A DNA stretch of 64,000 bases from Candidatus Kosakonia sp. 282A-S69 (GTDB lineage: Bacteria; Pseudomonadota; Gammaproteobacteria; Enterobacterales; Enterobacteriaceae). Shown here one piece after another: positions 28,212 through 38,100 of this stretch. The stretch's first letter is position 1, and every line of letters begins with the position of its first letter. The position numbers were made by a program, and so were the translations under genes. The notes below the pieces were generated by a model, which ran no database searches, had not been told where the DNA came from, and saw nothing but the letters and a program-made list of their open reading frames with translations. The stretch spans positions 1,872,584-1,936,583 of the forward strand of contig NZ_JAROAU010000003.1 of NCBI RefSeq assembly GCF_029433855.1. The letters are read 5' to 3'.

Positions 28212-29360
28212 ATGAGTTCATCGTGTATAGAAGAAGTGAGCGTGCGGGATGACAACTGGTTCCGTATTGCAAACGAACTGCTGGGTCGCGCAGGTATTCG
28301 TATCAACGGTCCCGCCCCCGCAGATATCCAGGTGAAAAACCCTGATTTTTTTAAACGCGTTTTACAGGAAGGCTCGCTCGGACTCGGCGAAAGTTACATG
28401 GACGGCTGGTGGGAGTGTGACCGACTGGACATCTTCTTTACCCAGGTACTGCGCGCAGGCCTGGAAAAACAGCTTCCGCACCACCTCAAAGATACGCTGC
28501 GCATTGCCGCGGCCCGGCTCTTCAACCTGCAGAGTAAAAAGCGGGCGTGGATTGTCGGCAAAGAGCACTACGATCTCGGCAACGACCTCTTTAGCCGCAT
28601 GCTCGACCCCGCCATGCAGTACTCCTGCGGCTACTGGAAAGAGGCAACCACCCTTGCCGAGGCACAACAGGCAAAATTGCGGCTTATCTGCGAAAAATTA
28701 CGATTAGCACCCGGCATGCGCGTGCTCGATATTGGCTGTGGCTGGGGCGGTCTGGCGCAGTTTATGGCACAGCACTATGGCGTGCGTGTGGTTGGCGTTA
28801 CTATTTCGGCAGAGCAGCAGAAAATGGCGCAACAGCGCTGTGCCGGGCTGGATGTTGAGATCCTCCTGCAGGACTACCGCGATCTGCGCGATCAGTTTGA
28901 CCGCATCGTCTCCGTCGGTATGTTTGAACATGTCGGGCCGAAAAACTACGCCACTTACTTTGAGGTGGTTGATCGTAACCTGAAGCCGGATGGCCTCTTT
29001 TTACTTCACACCATCGGCTCCAGGCAGACCGATAACAATGTTGATCCGTGGATCAATCGCTACATCTTCCCGAATGGCTGCCTGCCCTCGGTGCGCCACA
29101 TCGCCACCGCCAGTGAGTCGCACTTTGTGATGGAGGACTGGCACAACTTCGGTGCCGATTATGACCGCACGCTTATGGCCTGGTATGGGCGCTTTCTCGC
29201 CGCGTGGCCGGAGATCGCCGACAACTACTCCGAGCGTTTTAAACGCATGTTCAGCTACTATCTGAACGCCTGCGCCGGGGCCTTTCGCGCCCGTGATATT
29301 CAACTCTGGCAGGTTGTGTTTAGCCGTGGCGTGGAAAACGGGCTGCGCGTCGCGCGTTGA
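28212..29360 (+). CDS. cfa: Cyclopropane-fatty-acyl-phospholipid synthase
   Basis: A 382-residue SAM-dependent enzyme that adds a methylene bridge to unsaturated acyl chains of membrane phospholipids in stationary phase and acid stress. The SAM-binding motif is VLDIGCGWGG, and bicarbonate/active-site residues lie in MFEHVGPKNY. The C-terminus ENGLRVAR equals that of E. coli. ATG at 28212 follows GAGAAGG; the frame upstream is the leader. Two promoters and a terminator frame the gene. Confidence 0.98.
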   Translation: MSSSCIEEVSVRDDNWFRIANELLGRAGIRINGPAPADIQVKNPDFFKRVLQEGSLGLGESYMDGWWECDRLDIFFTQVLRAGLEKQLPHHLKDTLRIAAARLFNLQSKKRAWIVGKEHYDLGNDLFSRMLDPAMQYSCGYWKEATTLAEAQQAKLRLICEKLRLAPGMRVLDIGCGWGGLAQFMAQHYGVRVVGVTISAEQQKMAQQRCAGLDVEILLQDYRDLRDQFDRIVSVGMFEHVGPKNYATYFEVVDRNLKPDGLFLLHTIGSRQTDNNVDPWINRYIFPNGCLPSVRHIATASESHFVMEDWHNFGADYDRTLMAWYGRFLAAWPEIADNYSERFKRMFSYYLNACAGAFRARDIQLWQVVFSRGVENGLRVAR

Positions 29361-29379
29361 CGCTTTGCAACAATCGCTA

Positions 29380-29412
29380 AAAAAGCCGCAACGGGTACGC
29401 TGCGGCTTTTTA
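29380..29412. terminator. Bidirectional terminator between cfa and ribE
   Basis: AAAAGCCGCA pairs with TGCGGCTTTT over an 11-base loop, with A residues before and T residues after. It serves the convergent cfa and ribE genes. Confidence 0.9.
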
Positions 29413-29429
29413 CTCTCTGTGGCGGGTGG

Positions 29430-30068
29430 TTACTCGACGACATTCACCACAACGGCGGCCTCTTTCGCCGCCAGCACCCGCTCAACGGTGTCTACGACCG
29501 CCTGGGTTTGCGGATCGATCTCAATATTGACGCGTTGCCCCAGCTTTTTGGCACTCAGCGTGGTGCGTTGCAGCGTTTCCGGAATCAGGTGCACGCAAAA
29601 ACGCGTCGCGGTCACTTCACCCACCGTCAGGCTGATACCGTCGATGCCAATAAATCCTTTATAGAGGATATATTTCATCAGCGTCGGGTCCTGCAGCTTA
29701 AACCAGATTTGACGGTTATTTTCCGAGGCGAGGATTTTAACGATTTCCGCAGTGGACATAATATGGCCCGACATTAAATGCCCGCCAATTTCATCGCTGA
29801 ATTTCGCCGCGCGCTCAACGTTGACAATATCCCCCACCTCCAGCTCACCAAGGTTGGTAATACGCAGCGTCTCTTTCATTAAATCGAAGCTGATATGGCT
29901 ACCGTTAATCTCGGTGACGGTCAGGCAGCAACCGTTGTGCGCAATAGAGGCGCCGGTTTCAATTCCATCCAGCATCGTTTCAGGCAGTTCGACAACGTGG
30001 GTGCGAAAATTCGGTTTTTCGTCAATCGACACCACTTTTGCCGTGCCCTGTACAATACCCGTAAACAT
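29430..30068 (-). CDS. ribE: Riboflavin synthase, alpha chain
   Basis: A 212-residue enzyme (also called ribC in E. coli) that dismutates two 6,7-dimethyl-8-ribityllumazines to riboflavin. The two lumazine-binding repeats are visible: MFTGIVQG with [15 protein letters not shown], and [10 protein letters not shown] with LTVGEV. The start at 30068 matches E. coli; three more in-frame codons exist upstream. No FMN riboswitch is visible, as expected, since in enterics that element precedes ribB. Confidence 0.96.
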   Translation of the reverse strand: MFTGIVQGTAKVVSIDEKPNFRTHVVELPETMLDGIETGASIAHNGCCLTVTEINGSHISFDLMKETLRITNLGELEVGDIVNVERAAKFSDEIGGHLMSGHIMSTAEIVKILASENNRQIWFKLQDPTLMKYILYKGFIGIDGISLTVGEVTATRFCVHLIPETLQRTTLSAKKLGQRVNIEIDPQTQAVVDTVERVLAAKEAAVVVNVVE

Positions 30069-30336
30069 AATCATCACTCCTGTTTCATTCTTACGGCATT
30101 ACCGTGTGCTTCACGCACAATAACAGGTGAAAAATCCCCTTGCCAGCCTGAAGCCCGCTTTGCGGCGAAAGATAATTTTGATTTATGGATAACGTGGCAA
30201 AAAGAGGCGTTAACAGGTACTATTTGAACAGATGTCGCACCTGTCGCAGTGCGGCATTTTTTGTCGCACAAGGATATAACTCCTTTCTCTTTAGTATTTC
30301 CATTCTCTCTTATAACAACAATATATAGGTGTTCTC

Positions 30337-31710
30337 GTGCAGAAGTATGTAACAGAAGCGCGTCAATTACTGGCACTTGCCCTGCCGGTAATTTTTGCGC
30401 AGGTTGCCCAGACAGCGATGGGCTTCGTCGATACCGTAATGGCCGGGGGCTATAGCGCCACGGATATGGCCGCGGTCGCTATCGGTACCTCTATCTGGTT
30501 TCCCGCTATTTTATTTGGTCACGGCCTGCTGCTGGCGCTGACGCCGGTCATTGCGCAGCTGAATGGCTCCGGGCGTCGCGATCGCATTGCTCACCAGGTC
30601 AGCCAGGGGTTCTGGCTGGCGGGTGCCGTGTCGGTGCTGATTATGATTGTGCTGTGGAATGCCGGTCATATTATTCGTGCCATGCATAACATCGACCCGC
30701 TGATGGCTGATAAAGCCGTCCACTTTTTACGCGCACTGATGTGGGGGGCGCCGGGCTACCTCTTCTTCCAGGTGTTGCGCAACCAGTGCGAAGGGCTGGC
30801 GCGCACCAAACCTGGCATGGTAATGGGTTTTATCGGCCTGCTGGTCAATATTCCGGTTAACTACGCCTTTATCTATGGCCGTTTCGGCATGCCGGAGCTG
30901 GGCGGTGTCGGCTGCGGCGTGGCGACCGCATCGGTCTACTGGGTGATGTTCATCTTTATGCGCCTCTATGTGAAACATGCGGGTGCAATGCGCGACATCA
31001 AACATGCTGCCCGCTTTGCACGGCCCGATATGGCGGTGCTGAAACGGCTGACCCAGCTCGGTTTACCGATTGCGCTGGCGCTCTTCTTCGAAGTCACGCT
31101 GTTTGCCGTGGTCGCGCTGCTGGTCTCGCCTCTTGGGATTGTCGATGTCGCCGGTCACCAGATTGCGCTTAACTTCAGCTCGCTGATGTTCGTGTTGCCG
31201 ATGTCGCTGGCGGCGGCGGTGACCATTCGCGTCGGCTTCCGCCTCGGTCAGGGCTCGACGATTGATGCCAAAACTTCGGCGCGCACTGGCTTGATGGTCG
31301 GCGTCTGTATGGCGGCCATTACGGCGGTGTTTACGGTGCTGATGCGCAAGCAGATCGCCCTGCTCTATAACGACAACCCGGAAGTAGTGGCGCTGGCGTC
31401 GCATCTGATGATGCTGGCGGCGATTTACCAGATCTCCGATTCGATTCAGGTAATTGGTAGCGGCATCTTGCGCGGGTATAAAGATACCCGTTCAATCTTC
31501 TTTATTACCTTTATCGCCTACTGGGTGCTGGGGCTGCCGACCGGCTACCTTCTGGCGCTGACGGATCTGGTGGTGGCACCGATGGGGCCTGCAGGTTTCT
31601 GGATGGGCTTTATTATTGGTCTCACCTCAGCGGCGGTGATGATGATGTTGCGTATGCGTCATTTGCAGCGTCAGCCATCCAGCCAGATTTTGCGGCGCGC
31701 GGCGCACTAA
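30337..31710 (+). CDS. mdtK: Multidrug efflux pump MdtK (NorM, MATE family)
   Basis: A 457-residue inner-membrane MATE exporter with twelve helices in two homologous halves. It expels cationic drugs and fluoroquinolones using Na+ or H+. Family segments include [10 protein letters not shown] in helix 1 and [20 protein letters not shown] in helix 7/8. The start is GTG at 30337, giving [10 protein letters not shown] as in E. coli. The 268-base gap to ribE holds its promoter; I could not identify a named regulatory element there. Confidence 0.97.
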   Translation: MQKYVTEARQLLALALPVIFAQVAQTAMGFVDTVMAGGYSATDMAAVAIGTSIWFPAILFGHGLLLALTPVIAQLNGSGRRDRIAHQVSQGFWLAGAVSVLIMIVLWNAGHIIRAMHNIDPLMADKAVHFLRALMWGAPGYLFFQVLRNQCEGLARTKPGMVMGFIGLLVNIPVNYAFIYGRFGMPELGGVGCGVATASVYWVMFIFMRLYVKHAGAMRDIKHAARFARPDMAVLKRLTQLGLPIALALFFEVTLFAVVALLVSPLGIVDVAGHQIALNFSSLMFVLPMSLAAAVTIRVGFRLGQGSTIDAKTSARTGLMVGVCMAAITAVFTVLMRKQIALLYNDNPEVVALASHLMMLAAIYQISDSIQVIGSGILRGYKDTRSIFFITFIAYWVLGLPTGYLLALTDLVVAPMGPAGFWMGFIIGLTSAAVMMMLRMRHLQRQPSSQILRRAAH

Positions 31711-31716
31711 ACCGTT

Positions 31717-31742
31717 GTAGCCGCCTGCGGGCGGCTACTTTC
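31717..31742 (+). terminator. Probable terminator of mdtK
   Basis: GTAGCCGCC pairs with GGCGGCTAC over TGCG, followed by TTT. It is 7 bases after the mdtK stop; the short T run leaves some doubt. Confidence 0.7.
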
Positions 31743-31805
31743 AGCGCGTTTTGCTCAGTTGTTCCGCAATCGAGTGAATTCAGTAAGAAATCTGCCATTT
31801 TCCGC

Positions 31806-31834
31806 TTGCCACATCTGCGGGCTGCCGCTAATAT
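31806..31834 (+). promoter_or_regulatory. Promoter of the tRNA-Val pair
   Basis: TTGCCA, a 17-base spacer and TAATAT, then a GC-rich discriminator (CGTCCCCG). The arrangement is typical of stringently controlled stable-RNA promoters and lies about 27 bases before the first tRNA. Confidence 0.75.
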
Positions 31835-31860
31835 TCGTCCCCGTTGTCAACCACAACACT

Positions 31861-31937
31861 GCGTTCATAGCTCAGTTGGTTAGAGCACCACCTTGACATG
31901 GTGGGGGTCGTTGGTTCGAGTCCAATTGAACGCACCA
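31861..31937 (+). tRNA. valV: tRNA-Val (GAC)
   Basis: A 77-base cloverleaf with CCA encoded. The acceptor arm GCGTTCA pairs with TGAACGC, the anticodon GAC is at 31895-31897, and the T-loop is GGTTCGAGTCC. It equals the first gene of the E. coli valVW pair. Confidence 0.97.
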
Positions 31938-31949
31938 TCCTTCTTCAGT

Positions 31950-32026
31950 GCGTCCGTAGCTCAGTTGGTTAGAGCACCACCTTGACATGGTGGGGGTCGG
32001 TGGTTCGAGTCCACTCGGACGCACCA
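31950..32026 (+). tRNA. valW: tRNA-Val (GAC), second copy
   Basis: A 77-base cloverleaf, 12 bases after the first tRNA. The acceptor arm GCGTCCG pairs with CGGACGC, the anticodon GAC is at 31984-31986, and CCA is encoded. The body is nearly identical to the first copy, with compensated changes in the acceptor and T stems. Confidence 0.97.
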
Positions 32027-32141
32027 TTCGTTGTTACTCTCTGTTTTATCCCGCTTATTCATACCAGCTTCACCATCACACGCACCCCTTTTGCGCGTTA
32101 CCGGTCGTGATCAAACTTTTGCCCACAGAAATAACAGCCAA

Positions 32142-32170
32142 AAAAAACCGCGCCCTGCGGCGCGGCTTTT
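32142..32170. terminator. Bidirectional terminator between tRNA-Val genes and the autotransporter gene
   Basis: CCGCGCC pairs with GGCGCGG over CTGC, with an A run before and T residues after. It can end the tRNA transcript and the oncoming autotransporter operon. Confidence 0.88.
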
Positions 32171-32189
32171 TATGTTACTGCCCGGCTTA

Positions 32190-35100
32190 TCAGAAGCCGA
32201 CTTTCAGCATAATTTGACCGCCGTAGCCGCCGGTACCCGCGTCATCGATGCTGCGGGTGTAGCCCGCGCGCACCCCGAGGGTGACGTTATCGCGGATCTG
32301 GCCGTCAATGCCAATATCCAGCGCTGCCGCAGTCCCATCCTGATCCGGATTGAAGGACGTTTCGCTGCCTGCCACACCCGGCGCGCTGACGTTCAGCGTA
32401 CCCTTCGAGTCGAAGGTCTGGATAAAGGACGGCCGGATAAACCAGCTTACCGGTACCGGTTTACCACTCTCTTTCAGCGTCGCATTGTTGCCCAGACGCA
32501 GACCGGCACGCACCTGCTGGCTGTGACCGTCGCCGAATTGAACGTCAGCCACATCATCATTGCCATCCTTCAGGTTCACACCGCGATACTGGTACTGCAC
32601 CTGCGGCTCCAGCACCAGGCCGCTGCCAATCTCAAACGGCAGGCCGGTTTCGAAGGAGCCGACATAGCCCCAGCCGTGGGTTTTCAGACCCTCGCCATCA
32701 CGCGGATTGGTGTCGAAGTTGTGGCGAGTTCCCTGCGCCACAATGTCCATCCACCAGCCGCTCTCATGCACGCCGTTGAGGTAGAGACCGCCGCTGTAAG
32801 CGTCGTCGCGGACCGTACCGGCTTTCGACTTGTTGTTACGCTGCACATCAATGGCGGAGAGACCTGCCGCACCGTACACACCAGCCGTCCACTCCATGCC
32901 CGAGGCTGAACCCTGCCACAGATCGCTACCAATCTGCAGGAAGGTATACCCCCCTTTACTTTCCGGCGTGTTGCCGTTGCTCAGGTCGCTGCCGCCGTGA
33001 TCGTGGCTCAGTTGACCGGCCTGGAAACGGGCCCACATATTGCTGCCACCTTCGGTTGGGGTGCGCGCCGCATAGCGACGGGCATCCAGCGAGCCGAGCA
33101 GCGCACTGTCATAGTCCATAGCCTGCGCGTAGACGGAGCTGTAGAGGTACATCGCTGAACGGTAGTTCTGCGGGCCGTCTGCGTTACCGCCCGCCTCAGC
33201 GGTGGTCAGATACCAGCTCTCGTCGGCGCTACCCTGTTGCAGGGTGTAGTTATACGCACCCGCCTGCAGGCTGCCATCGAGACGGAAGGCATCATCGCTG
33301 GTGGTCGCGCCGTTAATGGCGTTCACGACCTGAATGCCGTCACCGGTGGTACGTGCCCCGAGGCCACCCTGGCTGCGAATGGCGATATTGGTGCTACCGG
33401 TGGCGGTGCCGCCATCCAGCACCAGGCTGTCACTCACTGCGCTATTGCCATCGAACCGGGTGTTAAGGGTAATGGTGCCGCCGTTGCCCACCAGGTTAGT
33501 GACGGTCAGGGTTTTCGGTACGAACGCCCCGGTCGGTGCCTGGTAATCAATGGTGCCACCCAGCGTCAGGTTATTGAGCAGTGAGCTGTCGGTCATCAGC
33601 CAGTTTGAGCCCGCATCGACGGTCAGGTCGGTCGGGTCAATCATCCCGGTCAGCGTGGAGCCGTTGGTTAACTGCAACGAGGTGCCGGCCCGGGCAATAA
33701 TGTCGGTCACCGCATCCAGTCCGCTGAACACCAGGGTACCGCTCTGCAGGAAGGTGCCGCCCGCCTGATTGAGCGCACCGCTCAGGGTGAGAGTGTTGTT
33801 ACCCTCTTTATAGAGCGTACCGTTGCCGTTGATTGCCGCATTAACGGTGCTGGCGCTGTTCTCAGTGGTGATACGCAGTTCGCCATCGTTGTTAACACTA
33901 CCCGCAAGGGTACCGCCATCATTGACTTTGGTGATCCCGGTCAGCATGCCACCCTCGGCGACGGTCAGCGTACCCTTCTCGTTGACCACGGTATTGTTGG
34001 CGCTACCGTCTGCGGCAACCGACAGCAGACCGCCGCTTTCCAGCAGCAGGTTATCGGCGATCTTATTGGCAATCGAGAAGCTGCCGCTAGCGTTGGTGCC
34101 GTTAAGCGTGGTGTCAGTGCCCGCCATCAGCGCTGCGCCGCTGTTGAGATTGATATTGGTGACCGTTGCGCCATCTTCCAGCGCCAGCATGCCGCCGCGT
34201 TCAATCGCCGTCAGATCTGCCACGCCACCGGCGCGAACGAACTGGGCACCACCTTTGCTGACGGTGGTAGCGATAGCCGTACCGCCGGAAGTGACGCTCT
34301 GGGCGCCATTTTCACTCACGGTAGAGGACGCGACGGTACCGCCCTGATTCACCACCTGCTCGCCTACCACTTTGTTATCGATGACAATCGCGCCGTCATT
34401 GACGTTCTGGATCCCGCCTTCGTGGATGATGGTGGAGATCACCGTCCCGCCGCTGTTGACGTTCTGCGTACCGCCACCGTTGATGGTGGTGTTGCTGGCT
34501 ATGCCGCCGGTCAGCACGTTCTGCACCCCGCCGACGTTGATAACAGCAAAATCTGATGAGCCGCCGCTGTAGATATTCTGCGTGCCGCGCTCGTAAAGCG
34601 TTGTGCGTATCGCGGTGCCGCCGCGGTAGACGTTCTGCACACTGTTGGCGGAGAGATCGGTATCTACCGCGCTGCCGCGCACGTTCTGCTGGCTGTCGTT
34701 AATCAACGACGTGCTGACCGCAGTGGCACCGGCGGCGATATTCTGCACCGCAAAGTTATCCATCAGATTGTTTTCCGCACGGCCACCACTGTAGATATTC
34801 TGGATGCCGTGGCGGTTGCGGGTATCGGTGACCACTGCGCCGTCGTAAATCCCTTGTACTGCACCGTCGTTCAGCACGGTAGAGATAGCTGAGCCGCCGC
34901 TATAGATGCGCTGTTCTGCACGGGTAATTTCCGAACCGGTGGTGGTGCCGAACACCTCCTGGATACCGCCATCAGTGACGATAGAGACTTCGGCGTTGGC
35001 ATTTTTGTTGACCACCTGACGCCCGCCGTTTTTCACGATGCTGACAATCGACGTGCCGTCAACCACCTGCAGGCCGCCATCAACAAAGGTGAAGTCGGTG

Positions 35101-38100
35101 ACGCCACCGGCCGCAACATTTTGTCTGCCACCCTCAGAGATAGTACCGCCGTAGGTATAGCCGCCATCGTTAACGTTCTGCACGCCGCCCTTCTCGACAC
35201 GTGCTTCAAAAGCCTGGCCGCCGCTGCCGATATTCTGCGTTCCGCCCAGCAGACGTGCGGCGAAGGATTTCGCGCCGTTATTAACGTGCTGCTCACCGCC
35301 GTTCAGCACGGTGGAGATTGCCACCGCCGCGTTGCTGAGGATCTGTTTCCCGCCCGCGTTAATCACGCTCTGGCGCGACCAGCCGTAGGGGTCAACAATC
35401 TGCTGACCGCCGTTATTGATCACCGCATCGAATGACTGACCGTCTACGCGCTGGACGCCGCCGCTGTTGACCAGCGTGCCGCGTGCCTGCCCGCCTTTAG
35501 TGACAAGCTGTACCCCGCCGTCGCTGATGCTGGTGCCGGAAGCCGTACCTTCAACCAGCTGCGTACCGCCGCCGAACACCGTGCCGTCAGAAGCCGCGCC
35601 ACCGGCAGAGACATGCTGCACCCCGCCATTTTTCACGATTGAACCGGCAGCGAGGCCGCCGTAATTAACGATCTGCTGACCGCCGTCGTTAACCACTGAC
35701 GAGGTGGCGGTGCCATCAACGCTCTGCACGCCGCCGCGGTTGATATGGGTATCGGTGGTTTTACCGCTCTCAAGGACCAGCTGCATACCGCCATCGCTCA
35801 GGCTGGTGCCGGACGCCGTACCCGCGACCACCTGTTTGCCGCCGCCAAATACCGTACCGTCGGACGCTGCGCCGCCAACATTGATGTGCTGCAGGCCGCC
35901 GCTGTGCACCGTGGTGCCTGCCGCCAGCCCGCCCCGGTTCACCAGCTGTGTGCCGCCATTGCGTACCACCGATGAGGTGGCGTTACCGTCGACGCTCTGC
36001 ACACCGCCGCTGTTGATCTGGGTATCGGTGGTTTTGCCACTCGCCTGCACGATCTGCTGACCGCCGTCGCTGAGGCTGGTGCCGGAAGCGGTACCCGCGA
36101 CCAGCTGTTTGCCGCCGCCGAATACCGTGCCGTCGGAGGCCGCGCCGCCGACATTGATGTGCTGTAGGCCACCGCTGTTGACGATGGAGCCTGCGGCAAG
36201 CCCGCCGCTGTTGACCAGCTGCACACCGCCGTTATTCACTACGGCCGAGGTCGCCGAGCCATCAACGCGCTGCAAACCACCGCTGTTGATAAGCGATCCC
36301 GTGGCGCTGCCGCCCACCTGCACGTGCTGAATACCGCCGTCACCAATGACCGTATCGCCCGCCAGCCCGGCTACCTGCTGCGTTCCTCCCAGCAGGGTTG
36401 TTTTTGACGCCGCACCGTTGGCACGCACAATCTGTACGCCATCTTTATCAACGCGAGTATCGTTGGCGTGACCGCCGCTGCGAATCAGCTGTTTACCACC
36501 GCCGTAAACGATGGTGCCGTTCGCCGTGCCGTCAACATCCTGGAAACCGCCTTGATAAATTTTGCTGTCGGTCGTTTTGCCGGTCACGTGAACCTGCTGC
36601 ACACCGCCTGCGTCCACACGGGTATTGGAAGCCGTGCCTTCGACAATCTGGATACCACCAAACAGCAGCGCATCGGAGGCCGCGCCGCCTTCGTTAATAT
36701 GTTGCAGACCACCGCTATTCACCTGCGAGCCGCTGGCTAGCGCGCCAGCCTGGATCAGCTGTACCCCGCCGTCGTTGACCACCGCCGCGATCGCCGCGCC
36801 GTCTACCGCCTGGGTGCCGCCGCTGTTGATAATGGTATCGGTGGCCTTACCGGTGGCCTGCACCAGCTGATGACCGCCGTTATTGATGCTGGTACCGGAC
36901 GCCGTGCCGGCAACGACCTGCTTACCGCCGCCAAACACCGTGGTGTCAGATGCCGCTCCGCCTTCATTAATATGCTGCAGGCCGCCGCTGTTAACGGTAG
37001 CGCTCTTCGCCAGACCACCGTTATTGACCAGCTGGGTGCCGCCGTCATAGATGACCGAGGAGGTGGCAGTGCCATCCACCCGCTGCAGGCCGCCTTCGTT
37101 GATAAGCGAGCCCGTCGCGCTGCCCCCCACCTGAACGTGTTGTACACCGCCCGCACCGATAATGGTGTCTGCCGCCACGCCCGCTAACTGCTGAATTCCG
37201 CCCAGCAGCGTGGTGGCAAGGGTTGAACCGCCTGCCAGCACGCTCTGAATCCCGCCGCTGTTGATCACCGCGCTGGTCGCGGTCCCGCCGCTGCGCACTT
37301 TCTGCAGACCGCCGTCGTTCACCTCGGCGGAGAACGATACGCCGTCAACATCCTGTTCGCCGCCCGCGTTAACCACCGCGTCTTTGCTCATGCCGCTGGC
37401 GTGGATCTGCTGCAAACCGCGATTGTTGATGACGGTACCGGACGCCGTGCCCTCCACCAGCTGGGTGCCGCCGAGCAGAATGGCGTCAGATGCCGCGCCG
37501 CCTACGCTGATATGCTGCAGAGCCCCGGTGTTCACCACGCCGCCGGTCGCCAGGCCGCCGCGGTTAACCAGTTGCGTACCGCCCGCATTGACGACAGAGT
37601 CGATCGCCTGGCCATCGACGGTCTGCGTGCCGCGATTGTTGATGATAGTACCGGTGGATTTACCGGTTTCCTGTACTAACTGCGCCCCACCGTCACTGAC
37701 GCTGGTGCCGGATGCGGTTCCTGAGAGAACCTGGGTGCCGCCGCCAAACACGACGCCGTCGGAGGCTGCGCCGCCCTGTTTGATATGCTGGATGCCGCCG
37801 CTATTGACGGTGGTGCCCGCCGCCAGACCGCCGCTATGCACCAGTTGAGTCCCGCCGCCGTTGACCACGGCAGAAACTGCGGTGCCGTCGACGGTCTGGG
37901 TGCCGCGATTATTGATGATGGTGCCAATGGCTTTACCGGTCTGCTGAACCAGCTGCGCGCCGCCGTCGTTGAGATGGGCGCCGGATACCGTACCGGCCAC
38001 GATTTGATTACCGCCGCCAAAGATGGCGGTGTCGGCCGCAGCCCCCCCCACCTTAACGTGCTGGATGCCGCCGCTGTTGACCGTCGCATTCTGCGAGAGC

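Noticed and set aside
30069-30336. Possible FMN riboswitch in the ribE/mdtK spacer
   Set aside because: The characteristic RFN conserved segments are not there; in enterics the element is at ribB.
32031-32909. 292-codon plus-strand frame opposite the autotransporter barrel
   Set aside because: It starts in tRNA-Val and the terminator and is antisense to a strongly supported barrel domain.
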